Assembly: GCA_035289385.1 (NCBI GenBank)
Contig: DATDXI010000055.1
Span: 1 to 21,936, forward strand
Direction of reading: 5' to 3'
Source: JACOZM01 sp035289385
Lineage (GTDB): Archaea; Nanobdellota; Nanobdellia; Woesearchaeales; GW2011-AR9
Length of the DNA: 21,936 nt
Below the pieces are notes generated by a model that was not told where the DNA came from, made no database searches, and worked only from the letters and a program-made list of their open reading frames with translations. The position numbers and the translations under genes were made by a program. Shown here piece after piece: positions 1 to 6,933 of the stretch. How positions within the stretch are numbered: the stretch's first letter is position 1; every line of letters starts with the position of its first letter.

Positions 1-1026
1 CTCCAGAACTTTTTCAACAAGCTTCTTCCGGGAATTTTTAGCCGATTCCATCGCTTCCCAGCTGAACATCAAGGGCTTCCGGTAATGTGCCGTGAGGCAG
101 AAATACCTATAATCCAAAGGATCAAAGCCTTTATCTTCAATAGATTTCAGGCGTAAAAAATTATCACCCGACTTGGCCATCTTTTCCTTGTCGCCGATAA
201 CCAGAAACTCGTTATGCAGCCAATATTTTACCCAAGGCTTCTTGCCGAAAGCTGCTTCACTTTGGGCAATCTCATTGGTGTGATGGACGGGAATATGGTC
301 GATGCCGCCGCAATGGATGTCAAACTGCTTTCCTAGATACTTGCTGGCCATGGCAGAACATTCGATGTGCCAGCCCGGATAACCTTGGTCTTTTGAAAAA
401 GGACTCTTCCATTTCATGGCCTGATCCTCAAATTTGCTCTTGGTAAACCACAAGACAAAATCGTGAGGATGTTTTTTATTGTCATCTTTTTCTACTCGGG
501 CTTTCCCTTCTTTAGAAGAATCAAGCTTTGCCAGCTTCCCATAGTCCTTGAGCTTTGATGTGTCAAAATAGACATTTCCTCCGGCAACGTAGGTAAATCC
601 TTTCTTCTCCAGCTCTTGGATCATGGCAATCTGCTCGGTGATATGATCGGTAGCCCGGCACCAGATCGTCGGTTCAAGGATATGCAGTTTTTTCATATCT
701 CGCTTGAATGCGTCAGTGTAATATTCGGCAATCTCCCAAGGCGTTTTCTTTTCTCGTTTGGCACCTTTGAGCATCTTATCTTCGCCTTCATCAGCATCAG
801 AAGTTAAATGACCGACGTCCGTGATGTTCATGACATGTTTTACGATAAAGCCATTGAACAGCAGCGTTCTTCTTAGTGTGTCTTCAAAAAGATACGCCCG
901 AAGATTACCTATGTGGGCGTAATGGTAGACGGTAGGGCCGCAAGTGTATAAGCCGACAGAATCTTTGTGGAGCGGTGCAAAGCCTTCCTTTTTCCTCGTT
1001 AACGTGTTGAATAAAGTTAGTGACAT
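1..1026 (-). CDS. cysS: Cysteinyl-tRNA synthetase, C-terminus cut by window edge
   Basis: Class I aminoacyl-tRNA synthetase that charges tRNA-Cys with cysteine in the cytoplasm. The first 342 residues are present; the anticodon-binding C-terminus lies beyond base 1. Seen in the sequence: TCGPT with Cys29 near the start, the HIGH-type signature HIGN at residues 38-41, WHIECSAM with Cys223, an HHTNE segment shortly after it, and the KMSKS-type loop KMAKS at 282-286. In this family Cys29, Cys223 and the His and Glu of HHTNE are the zinc ligands that select cysteine. The start is the ATG at 1026, about 31 bases downstream of a TATA-like element that overlaps the end of the MscS gene, so the gene can be transcribed on its own. 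Identification is firm; only the length is incomplete. Confidence 0.97.
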   Translation of the reverse strand, partial: MSLTLFNTLTRKKEGFAPLHKDSVGLYTCGPTVYHYAHIGNLRAYLFEDTLRRTLLFNGFIVKHVMNITDVGHLTSDADEGEDKMLKGAKREKKTPWEIAEYYTDAFKRDMKKLHILEPTIWCRATDHITEQIAMIQELEKKGFTYVAGGNVYFDTSKLKDYGKLAKLDSSKEGKARVEKDDNKKHPHDFVLWFTKSKFEDQAMKWKSPFSKDQGYPGWHIECSAMASKYLGKQFDIHCGGIDHIPVHHTNEIAQSEAAFGKKPWVKYWLHNEFLVIGDKEKMAKSGDNFLRLKSIEDKGFDPLDYRYFCLTAHYRKPLMFSWEAMESAKNSRKKLVEKVLE

Positions 1027-1050
1027 ATCCTGCTCAAACAAAAGAACCAG

Positions 1051-1062
1051 CTTTATTTAAAC
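1051..1062 (-). promoter_or_regulatory. TATA element for cysS
   Basis: On the minus strand this reads GTTTAAATAAAG, centred about 31 bases upstream of the cysS ATG. It overlaps the last codons of the MscS gene, so cysS need not depend on read-through. Typical archaeal promoter composition; no experimental support. Confidence 0.55.
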
Positions 1063-2160
1063 TTTCCTTCTACCTTTTTCTGAAGTCTGGTTTAAATAGA
1101 TTGTCTGTGTCGGGAAAGGAATGTTGATCTTCGCCTTCTGCAGAGCTTCATAAATCAGTTCATTGCATAATACTTTTTTTTCGGCTTCCTCATTCCATTT
1201 TTCTACCCAAAAAAATATCCTAAACTTTAAGGCAAAATCTCCCATCTCATAGAATTGAACAAAAGGCTTTGGTTCTTGGGCTAAGCCAGAAACCTTGCTG
1301 ATTGCAGTAAGAGCAACTTTTTTCACCTTCTCCACATCGCTGCCATAAGCTACGCCAAACTCTACCTTCGACCTCAATTTGCTGTTCGGCTGGGTAAAAT
1401 TGAGAACTCTGGAGTTGGCAAGATAGCCATTAGGGATAAAGATCATTTCATTATCATACGTTGCTAATTTGGTGCTTCTCAAGCCAACATCATGAATAAC
1501 ACCAACTTCTCCGCTTTCTAGGCGGATCTTGTCTCCCGGCTGATAGGTCTTGTCTATAATCAGGCTGATCCCTCCCAAGATGTTTTTGAGAGAATCCTGC
1601 AGTGCTAGGCCTAAAACGATACCGCTTAAGCCAACACCGGCAAGGTATGGGGTGATATCTACTCCCCAGATATGAAGCACCCACATCAAGCCGATGAGGA
1701 CGAAAAAGACTTTTCCGATCTTATGGAATAAAGGAAGCAAAATATCATCCAATGTACTTTGAGTGCTTTTCGCGAAGGTCATCCCCCAGCCTTGCACTGC
1801 AACATCAAACGCTCGAAGAAGGAGGAAGAGGACAGCTATTCCTATCAGAGAGCTTCCAATCCTAGAAACGACGCCATTGAACGGTAGGACACTCAGTGCA
1901 ACCTTCAAGCCGAGAGCAAGGACGAGATAAAACAAAGGGATTTTCAGATATTTTGCGATAATATCATCAAGTTCCGTTTTAGTTTTTGAAGCAATGCGAT
2001 GCAGATAAAAGGTGAAGAGCAATTGCAAGACTTTGCCAATGACAAAACTGCTCAGAAGGATGAAAAGAGCTAACATGTAGCGGTTCTGGAGATAAGGGAT
2101 ATGAGACAGAGAAGCTACTATCTTATCAGAGAACCCATAATCCGAAAGATTTGCTGCCAT
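1057..2160 (-). CDS. MscS-family mechanosensitive ion channel
   Basis: Membrane channel that opens under membrane tension and releases solutes during osmotic downshock. The 367-residue protein has hydrophobic segments near residues 28-52, 74-92, 98-116 and 145-165. These are followed by the glycine/alanine-rich pore helix (AGVGLSGIVLGLALQDS and the next residues), then the beta domain with YQPGDKI, GEVGVIHDVGLRST and FIPNGYLANSRVLNFT, which are the hallmark MscS stretches. It is longer than E. coli MscS (286 residues) because of extra N-terminal membrane helices, as is common for archaeal homologues. The start ATG at 2160 lies about 27 bases below a TATA-like element. Its neighbours on the same strand are cysS and a thiI-like gene, with no evident functional link. 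Confidence 0.93.
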   Translation of the reverse strand: MAANLSDYGFSDKIVASLSHIPYLQNRYMLALFILLSSFVIGKVLQLLFTFYLHRIASKTKTELDDIIAKYLKIPLFYLVLALGLKVALSVLPFNGVVSRIGSSLIGIAVLFLLLRAFDVAVQGWGMTFAKSTQSTLDDILLPLFHKIGKVFFVLIGLMWVLHIWGVDITPYLAGVGLSGIVLGLALQDSLKNILGGISLIIDKTYQPGDKIRLESGEVGVIHDVGLRSTKLATYDNEMIFIPNGYLANSRVLNFTQPNSKLRSKVEFGVAYGSDVEKVKKVALTAISKVSGLAQEPKPFVQFYEMGDFALKFRIFFWVEKWNEEAEKKVLCNELIYEALQKAKINIPFPTQTIYLNQTSEKGRRKV

Positions 2161-2180
2161 GAAGTCCTTGGTAAGGGTAT

Positions 2181-2192
2181 GTCTTTAAAAAA
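2181..2192 (-). promoter_or_regulatory. TATA element for the MscS gene
   Basis: Minus strand reads TTTTTTAAAGAC, centred about 27 bases before the ATG at 2160. This is the spacing expected for a leaderless archaeal transcript, and no Shine-Dalgarno sequence is evident before the ATG. Confidence 0.6.
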
Positions 2193-2249
2193 TTTGTTGT
2201 GGTAGGGTCTCTTTATTGTTGCGAAGTGTCAAGAATACCATCTTCCTAC

Positions 2250-2858
2250 CTATTTCACTATCTCTGCCTGGGTTATACTTTTCTCCACCAAAGAAAAATC
2301 AATCTTTTCCAGCTCTTTCCGGATATTTTCCTTATCAGATCGCGTTGCGGGATGCTTTGGACCTAGAAGAGAACAGATCTCTGGCCCGGAAGAGGTTTCA
2401 TACGTGCCGATCACTTTAGCCTTATCGATGATCTCCTGCTTGTCAAAGGCTAATACGGGGCGAAATATCTCTAATGAGATGAAAGAAGTTATCGTTGCCA
2501 GATTGCTTAATGTCTGGCTGGATACTTGAGCCAGATTCTCTCCAGTGATCAAGAATTTTGCCTTTTCCTTCTCGGCAATGATTTCTGCTGCCTTCATCAT
2601 CAGGATCTTCTGCAGGATATAATAGTTTTGATGGCTGCATTTGGCAACGATCTCTTTTAATACGGTAGTAAATGGGATGAGATACGTCTTTTTGATCTTT
2701 AGAATCCTAGCTAAATCCTTTACTTTGTCAATCTCCTTCTCATCGGTAAGCTCTCGCTGATGGAAATGGACGGCGGTTATTTCTAGACGGTCCTTCATCA
2801 GATGAATGGCGACAGGAGAGTCTATGCCACCTGATAATAATGCCACTGCCTTGTCCAT
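2250..2858 (-). CDS. Stand-alone ThiI-type PP-loop protein (tRNA 4-thiouridine synthesis)
   Basis: The 202-residue protein matches the ATP-pyrophosphatase (PP-loop) domain of ThiI, which activates tRNA uridine 8 for sulfur transfer. Seen: the PP-loop SGGIDS at residues 9-14, the ThiI-type segment TGENLAQVSSQTLSNL at 105-120, Cys74, and PEICSLLGPKHPATR with Cys162. Canonical ThiI carries an N-terminal ferredoxin-like/THUMP region before this domain. Here the protein begins almost directly at the PP-loop, so that region is missing, as is any rhodanese domain. A THUMP partner encoded elsewhere would be needed for ThiI-like tRNA binding. The start at 2858 is fixed by its closeness to the PP-loop and a TATA-like element 27 bases upstream. 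The family call is strong; the exact substrate is inferred. Confidence 0.88.
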   Translation of the reverse strand: MDKAVALLSGGIDSPVAIHLMKDRLEITAVHFHQRELTDEKEIDKVKDLARILKIKKTYLIPFTTVLKEIVAKCSHQNYYILQKILMMKAAEIIAEKEKAKFLITGENLAQVSSQTLSNLATITSFISLEIFRPVLAFDKQEIIDKAKVIGTYETSSGPEICSLLGPKHPATRSDKENIRKELEKIDFSLVEKSITQAEIVK

Positions 2859-2879
2859 ATGCCCAGAGGAAGAAAGAGT

Positions 2880-2890
2880 GATTTAATAAG
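2880..2890 (-). promoter_or_regulatory. TATA element for the ThiI-type gene
   Basis: Minus strand reads CTTATTAAATC, centred about 27 bases upstream of the ATG at 2858. It sits in a short divergent region shared with the plus-strand nucleotidyltransferase gene. Confidence 0.5.
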
Positions 2891-2907
2891 GTTTTGGATG
2901 GGAAAGT

Positions 2908-2917
2908 TTTTTATATT
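2908..2917 (+). promoter_or_regulatory. TATA element for the wHTH-MNT gene
   Basis: TTTTATATTA lies about 26 bases upstream of the ATG at 2939. The element falls downstream of an in-frame TTG at 2894, which argues that translation starts at 2939. Confidence 0.6.
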
Positions 2918-2938
2918 ATTCTATTTTTCCATAATATT

Positions 2939-3529
2939 ATGGTAAAAACACATAATACTGAAATTCAGATAATCGTGTTCCTTTTGAACCACAAAAAAGA
3001 GAAATATACTATTCGAGAGATAGCCAAAGGAACATCTATCGATTATAAAACAGTATATTATACTATAAAAGATCTTACGGCAAAGGGAGTCGTGTCGGCA
3101 GAGCGAGTAGGGCAGAGCCACCTTTGCTCACTCAACCAGAAAACTTTTAGTGCTGATATCTTTGTCGCAGAAGCGTATCGCAGAGCAAAGCTCTTAGAGA
3201 AAAAGACATTTGATGTAATCTCTAAGGACATCCAACAAATAAAGGATCAGTTCTTCATTCTTCTCCTTTTTGGCTCGCAGGCAGCTGGCAAAGCCCACAA
3301 AGCATCAGATATTGATCTTCTGCTTATCGTTGATAATGACCGCACCCAAAAAGCAATCCGAGAAAGATTATCTCTTCTTCCCCTGCCTCTCCATCTCGTG
3401 GAATTTACGTCAGAAGAATTCCTTTCCATGCTGAAGACGACAGAATTTAACGTAGGGAAAGAAGCTTTTTATAATAACATCATCCTTTTTGGGATAGAAG
3501 ATTATTACAGGTTGGTACATCATGCTTGA
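2939..3529 (+). CDS. Winged-helix plus MNT nucleotidyltransferase, antitoxin-like
   Basis: The 196-residue protein has two parts. Residues about 5-65 form a winged helix-turn-helix (TIREIAKGTSIDYKTVYYTIKDL). Residues about 100-190 form a minimal pol-beta-type nucleotidyltransferase with the signature FGSQAAGKAHKASDIDLLL, giving Gly112-Ser113 and the metal-binding pair Asp124/Asp126. Proteins of this type usually pair with a HEPN toxin gene immediately downstream; the MNT partner neutralises the HEPN RNase, in some systems by AMPylation. Here only a 22-codon reading frame follows, starting in the last codons of this gene (see 3522-3590). The in-frame TTG at 2894 was not used because the TATA element lies inside that extension. 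The domains are clear; the antitoxin role is inferred from the family and context. Confidence 0.85.
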   Translation: MVKTHNTEIQIIVFLLNHKKEKYTIREIAKGTSIDYKTVYYTIKDLTAKGVVSAERVGQSHLCSLNQKTFSADIFVAEAYRRAKLLEKKTFDVISKDIQQIKDQFFILLLFGSQAAGKAHKASDIDLLLIVDNDRTQKAIRERLSLLPLPLHLVEFTSEEFLSMLKTTEFNVGKEAFYNNIILFGIEDYYRLVHHA

Positions 3530-3590
3530 CGAAACAAGAATCAAAGAAGCGGAAAAAGTATTTGCTTTCGAGATGAAGAAACTATTATGA
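3522..3590 (+). pseudogene. 22-codon remnant, probably an internally deleted HEPN toxin gene
   Basis: The ATG overlaps the stop of the MNT gene by 8 bases, and the TGA overlaps the mutY ATG by 4. The peptide starts MLDETRIKEAE, which resembles the N-terminus of archaeal HEPN proteins encoded after MNT genes. It ends VFAFEMKKLL, which resembles the C-terminus of the same proteins as I recall them. The roughly 150-200 residues expected between, including the Rx4-6H RNase motif, are absent. The simplest reading is an in-frame internal deletion that removed the toxin but kept translational coupling to mutY. The similarity at both ends is from memory and not from an alignment. The alternative is a chance short leader peptide. 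Confidence 0.5.
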
Positions 3591-4441
3591 AATTTGAAAA
3601 GAAATTATTATCCTGGTACTCCACCGCAAAACGTGACCTTCCCTGGAGAAAAACAACTGATCCCTATCAGATCCTTGTTTCAGAAATGATGCTGCAGCAG
3701 ACACAAGTAGATAGAGTTATCCCTAAATATGAAGCATTCTTGCATCGTTTTCCTACGGTTCAGGATTTAGCCCACGCTTCTCCTGGAGAAGTTATCAAGT
3801 TATGGAGTGGGTTAGGTTATAATAGAAGAGCAATTAAGCTGCAGGAATGCGCAAAGACTGTTGTGCATCAGCACCAAGGAAAATTTCCTCAAATGATTAT
3901 AGAGTTGCAAGAATTACCAGGTATTGGTCCCTATACTGCTGCCGCTATCATGGCGTTTGCCTACAATAAGCCAGAAGTAGTTATTGACACAAATATCAGA
4001 AGAGTCTTTTTTAGGATATTTTTGGGAGAAGAAAAAAAACTAGAGAAGCTTCAAGAGACGATAGCGAAGCACGTTTCTCTGGAAAACAGCCGAGATTATC
4101 ATAATGCTTTGATGGACTTTGGTGCAACTATCTGTACGGCTAGGGTGCCGAAATGCGAAAGCTGTGTGTTTGCGAAAGAATGTGTTTCCTTCAAAAAATA
4201 TTCAAAACCAGAGATGGAAGAGATGGCTTCCCGCATCTTTAAGACGACGCAAAGCAAGTTTGTGGGATCAAATAGGTATTATCGTTCTCTCGTCTTGAAA
4301 GCGGTGCAAAAGAAGGAGGGGATTTCTGTTCGAGATTTAGGAAAACTATTGCCGAAAGGGAAAGATGCTCCTGTACTTGTTTCCCAGTTGGTGAAGGATA
4401 AGCTAGTTGTAGAGAAGGGGGGGAAAATAAGGCTGCCTTAA
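3587..4441 (+). CDS. mutY: A/G-specific adenine DNA glycosylase
   Basis: Base-excision repair enzyme that removes adenine mispaired with 8-oxoguanine. The 284-residue protein carries the helix-hairpin-helix LPGIGPYTAAA (110-120) and the catalytic pair Glu33 (SEMMLQQTQV) and Asp134 (VIDTN). It also has an iron-sulfur loop with Cys183, Cys190, Cys193 and Cys199, the exact C-x6-C-x2-C-x5-C spacing of MutY/Nth enzymes. The SE-MMLQQTQV form favours MutY over the thymine glycosylase Mig, although the GPYTA tyrosine occurs in both. The usual NUDIX-like C-terminal domain that reads 8-oxoG is not visible; only about 60 residues follow (VLKAVQKKEGISVRDLGKLL and onward), resembling a small winged helix. 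The start overlaps the stop of the HEPN-like remnant, so it is probably translated by coupling. Confidence 0.93.
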   Translation: MKFEKKLLSWYSTAKRDLPWRKTTDPYQILVSEMMLQQTQVDRVIPKYEAFLHRFPTVQDLAHASPGEVIKLWSGLGYNRRAIKLQECAKTVVHQHQGKFPQMIIELQELPGIGPYTAAAIMAFAYNKPEVVIDTNIRRVFFRIFLGEEKKLEKLQETIAKHVSLENSRDYHNALMDFGATICTARVPKCESCVFAKECVSFKKYSKPEMEEMASRIFKTTQSKFVGSNRYYRSLVLKAVQKKEGISVRDLGKLLPKGKDAPVLVSQLVKDKLVVEKGGKIRLP

Positions 4442-4445
4442 AGTA

Positions 4446-4495
4446 TGTGGCTACATTTTTAGGATCATTTGGTTTTTATAATATTTGTAGTCACA
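4446..4495. repeat. Inverted repeat after mutY
   Basis: Arms TGTGGCTACA (4446-4455) and TGTAGTCACA (4486-4495) are complementary at 9 of 10 positions, with the tenth a G.U pair in RNA, separated by 30 bases. It starts five bases after the mutY stop and ends just before the putative regulator site of the next operon. It could be a termination/processing stem for the mutY transcript or an operator pair; the sequence does not decide. Confidence 0.45.
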
Positions 4496-4506
4496 CGTTT
4501 AGTTAT

Positions 4507-4520
4507 CTACTATTTAGTAG
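4507..4520. promoter_or_regulatory. TACT-N4-AGTA palindrome, candidate TrmB-type operator (site 1)
   Basis: CTACTATTTAGTAG has perfect 5-base arms and a 4-base spacer. With one mismatch the arms extend to nine bases (4503-4511 and 4516-4524). It lies about 16 bases upstream of the TATA element of the 4566-6817 operon, a position suited to an activator. The same TACT-N4-AGTA core occurs in two other promoters in the window. Confidence 0.6.
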
Positions 4521-4535
4521 TTAAAATTAGAAACA

Positions 4536-4543
4536 TTTATAAA
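4536..4543 (+). promoter_or_regulatory. TATA element for the 4566-6817 operon
   Basis: TTTATAAA is centred about 26 bases upstream of the ATG at 4566. This predicts a leaderless mRNA and favours that ATG over the TTG at 4557. Confidence 0.65.
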
Positions 4544-4565
4544 GTTCCACTTCACCTTGGCATCC

Positions 4566-5621
4566 ATGCTCCAAGAAAAACAGCAAGACTTAGATACTCG
4601 AGTCCGGGAAGTGTATGGAACTATGGCACAGCAGAGCATGAACAGAATGCAGGCTGCATTTGCCTTATTTGGAGCTTCTTTCTTTGGAGCTGCGGCATCA
4701 GGCCAGCCGGCTCTGCTCTTGGGAATGCTTCCTGCAGCAGCCAGCTTAGGCGGCAATTTTTTCAATTGGCTCAATGTCCGGGACAGAAACTACGTCGGCG
4801 CCTTGCGGTACAATACAATTAAAGAAGAAGACACGACAAGGATAGTTGTTTCCATATTTGGCCGGTCGCTGGAATATGATCTCAATGAAGCCAGAAGCCA
4901 GAGCGAATTAAGCACAGTAGAGAAGCAAGTAGAAGGATTTCTTCAGGCATTAGAGAAATATGTAGGTGCGGTGGATTCTCTTAATAGTAAAGAGGGAATA
5001 CAAGACTCCAAAGATATTGGTAAAGACACCAAGGATATAGGTAACATGTTTCAGGACCATAAAGAGATGCTGATCGGCCACTATCTCGACATGCAGGAAT
5101 TATCCCTTCACGATATAACAGATATTTTAGGAGACTACGAATTATTATTCGGGCCGCAACAGGCAGATAATCAGAAGGGGATAGGAAAATCTATTGGGAG
5201 GTTTTTTATCGGGCAAAGCAAGGTAACGCCTCTTGAAAAAGTGGAGTTAGGATTGCGTCACCTAGATTTGATTGAAGATGGCCTAAGATATGGAGGGCAT
5301 TTCTTTAATAATCTATCTTATAGCAATAAGCAATTAGAGGAGAAAAGAAATGCTTGCGGGCAATTAATCAATACCGCCGTGGGTAGGATTGCTGCATTGC
5401 GAGAAAGGCTGTACGACGAAGGAAAACAGATCAATCCAACATTTGAATATCTATCCAGGGGAAATCTAAGGCCAAGACGGATGGAGGAGAGGAACAACGG
5501 CAGCCAGGAAAGGCGTTTACAGACGGATAATTATTGCCCTACAATTTTTAATCCAACAACTCGACAAGTTTTAACAACCATGGCTCAGGAAACCGGCGGC
5601 AAAGTCTACTTGGCACGATGA
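4566..5621 (+). CDS. Unknown membrane-anchored protein
   Basis: I do not recognise this 351-residue protein. Two hydrophobic, alanine/glycine-rich segments at about residues 29-46 and 48-65 could form a membrane hairpin. They are followed by a long, charged, mostly helical region of some 280 residues, expected in the cytoplasm if both ends are inside. A short local repeat, DSKDIGKDTKDIG, lies around residue 145. There is no signal peptide and no catalytic motif I can name. The start is the ATG at 4566, set by the TATA element 26 bases upstream. Its stop overlaps the ATG of the next gene by four bases, so the two are surely co-translated and their products may act together. The promoter carries a TACT-N4-AGTA palindrome like that of the asparaginase operon. 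Confidence 0.8.
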   Translation: MLQEKQQDLDTRVREVYGTMAQQSMNRMQAAFALFGASFFGAAASGQPALLLGMLPAAASLGGNFFNWLNVRDRNYVGALRYNTIKEEDTTRIVVSIFGRSLEYDLNEARSQSELSTVEKQVEGFLQALEKYVGAVDSLNSKEGIQDSKDIGKDTKDIGNMFQDHKEMLIGHYLDMQELSLHDITDILGDYELLFGPQQADNQKGIGKSIGRFFIGQSKVTPLEKVELGLRHLDLIEDGLRYGGHFFNNLSYSNKQLEEKRNACGQLINTAVGRIAALRERLYDEGKQINPTFEYLSRGNLRPRRMEERNNGSQERRLQTDNYCPTIFNPTTRQVLTTMAQETGGKVYLAR

Positions 5622-6817
5622 CCTCTACAGCTAGCAGTATCAAGAATAAGGTAAATGTTCCTGTCGTTCTAGCCCTTGGTGAATGGAATAGAAAGACTAT
5701 TGACACCTATCTTGATCTCGGTGTTGATGCTATTCTTGTCGATAGAGAAGGTGTTAATCCTCACTATCTTGAGCCATATGCTCAACGAGCGCGAGAAAGA
5801 AATGTTCCTCTGTTCGTTATGGCTGATGGTATGGACTTTAGTGATAGCGCAGTGATCGGCTTGCGGGTATCCTCTGAACAATACTGGGGGATTTGTCGAG
5901 GATTACATAGAATTGTTGATCAGGCCATGAGGGAAACTGATGATCGACGAGAACGGCATGATCAAATAGTAGCTGAAGCTCAACGTATTTTTGCCAGACC
6001 GGATTTTTACGACCGAGAACCATTTATTGATCTCTTACTCAATCCTGACTTAAAAGCTTGGGCTGATGGATTAGAGAAAACGGATAAGCCCATAGTCGTT
6101 GATTGTGGTCATATCGATTCTGAAAGGATGATGTCGGGCAATGCTGATGAGATGAGCCTGGAAGAAGGGGCTGTTCTGGTGCAGTATCTGCATTCAAAAG
6201 GATTTGATGCTAAGCTCAGCGTCTTGTATAATGAGATGCGAATGTTTCACTGGTTTGAAAAACAGCATGCACGAAAGGTCAGCCAAAAACTATACGACCA
6301 AGGCAAGAGAGAAGGAACTCATATGGGTGTGTTACGGCAATATTATTATCTTTTAGCAGGACATGGCATAACTCCGGCAAGGCACAAAGAACGAATGATG
6401 TCTCCCTTTGAGGGAAAACTTGCTTTGCAATGCCGGCAAGATATAGAAGCATACAAAGAAGGGGATACAAGTAGCTTTGTGAGGAAGTTGGACCGCGAAG
6501 GCGAAGTATTTTCTTATGGTCTTGATGAAGGATTACGGCGAGAACTAACGACACCTAGTGGGGCGCCAAATTGTGCTATGCTCTCTGCGAAACTCAACCA
6601 AGTTTATGAACGTAAGGGAGTAGGCAGAGTCCTTTATCTTCGGGATGAGATGGCATGGGGCTGTGCCATTCGAAATGGTGCTGCAACTGCAAGAGAATTG
6701 TATGGCGTAAAAATTCCCATTGATTTTATTGGATATCTTGAAGCGCAAGAAAGGGTTGCGACGTTACGAGCTCAGGAAGTTGGTGTAACGTCAAGCGCTT
6801 CCTGTTCAGGGGGATAG
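5618..6817 (+). CDS. Unknown 399-residue protein
   Basis: Not recognised. The first 80 residues alternate strand and helix in a pattern like half of a TIM barrel (VPVVLALGEWNRKTIDTYLD, DAILVDREGV, PLFVMADGMDF). A second part begins near KPIVVDCGHIDSE and includes VLYNEMRMFHWFEKQH, with several His, Asp and Cys residues that could bind metal, but no known signature is complete. There is no signal peptide or membrane segment, so a cytoplasmic enzyme is plausible. The C-terminus reads SSASCSGG, ending in two glycines. The gene overlaps the upstream membrane-protein gene by four bases (ATGA) and is part of the same operon. An imperfect palindrome 67 bases after the stop probably ends the transcript. 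Function unknown. Confidence 0.82.
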   Translation: MTSTASSIKNKVNVPVVLALGEWNRKTIDTYLDLGVDAILVDREGVNPHYLEPYAQRARERNVPLFVMADGMDFSDSAVIGLRVSSEQYWGICRGLHRIVDQAMRETDDRRERHDQIVAEAQRIFARPDFYDREPFIDLLLNPDLKAWADGLEKTDKPIVVDCGHIDSERMMSGNADEMSLEEGAVLVQYLHSKGFDAKLSVLYNEMRMFHWFEKQHARKVSQKLYDQGKREGTHMGVLRQYYYLLAGHGITPARHKERMMSPFEGKLALQCRQDIEAYKEGDTSSFVRKLDREGEVFSYGLDEGLRRELTTPSGAPNCAMLSAKLNQVYERKGVGRVLYLRDEMAWGCAIRNGAATARELYGVKIPIDFIGYLEAQERVATLRAQEVGVTSSASCSGG

Positions 6818-6883
6818 TTTCACGCTTTTTTATGATGTTTTGAGGAGTCAGCTATCTTTGTAGAAGCACCATTGAGTATAGCT

Positions 6884-6911
6884 ATCGTTTTCCTGACGTC
6901 AAGAAAATGAT
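6884..6911. terminator. 28-base imperfect palindrome between convergent genes
   Basis: Centred on TGACGTCA, with outer arms TTTTC/GAAAA and ATC/GAT. Only two position pairs break the symmetry, and one is G.U in plus-strand RNA. It lies between the end of the 399-residue gene (plus) and the end of the TrmB gene (minus), so a bidirectional terminator or RNA-processing stem is the likeliest role. A protein-binding site is also possible. Confidence 0.5.
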
Positions 6912-6933
6912 CCCCTAGTCTCTGTCCTGCATT

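Noticed and set aside
2894..2938. TTG-initiated extension of the wHTH-MNT gene
   Set aside because: The TATA element (2908-2917) lies inside it, and the ATG at 2939 is at the right distance from that element.
4469..4822. 117-codon open frame on the plus strand
   Set aside because: Overlaps the operator, the promoter and the first quarter of the 4566 gene in another frame; its composition is unlike a protein, and no start signal is seen.
6279..6748. Open frames on the minus strand inside the 399-residue gene
   Set aside because: Antisense to a long, well-composed gene, without promoter or ribosome binding site.
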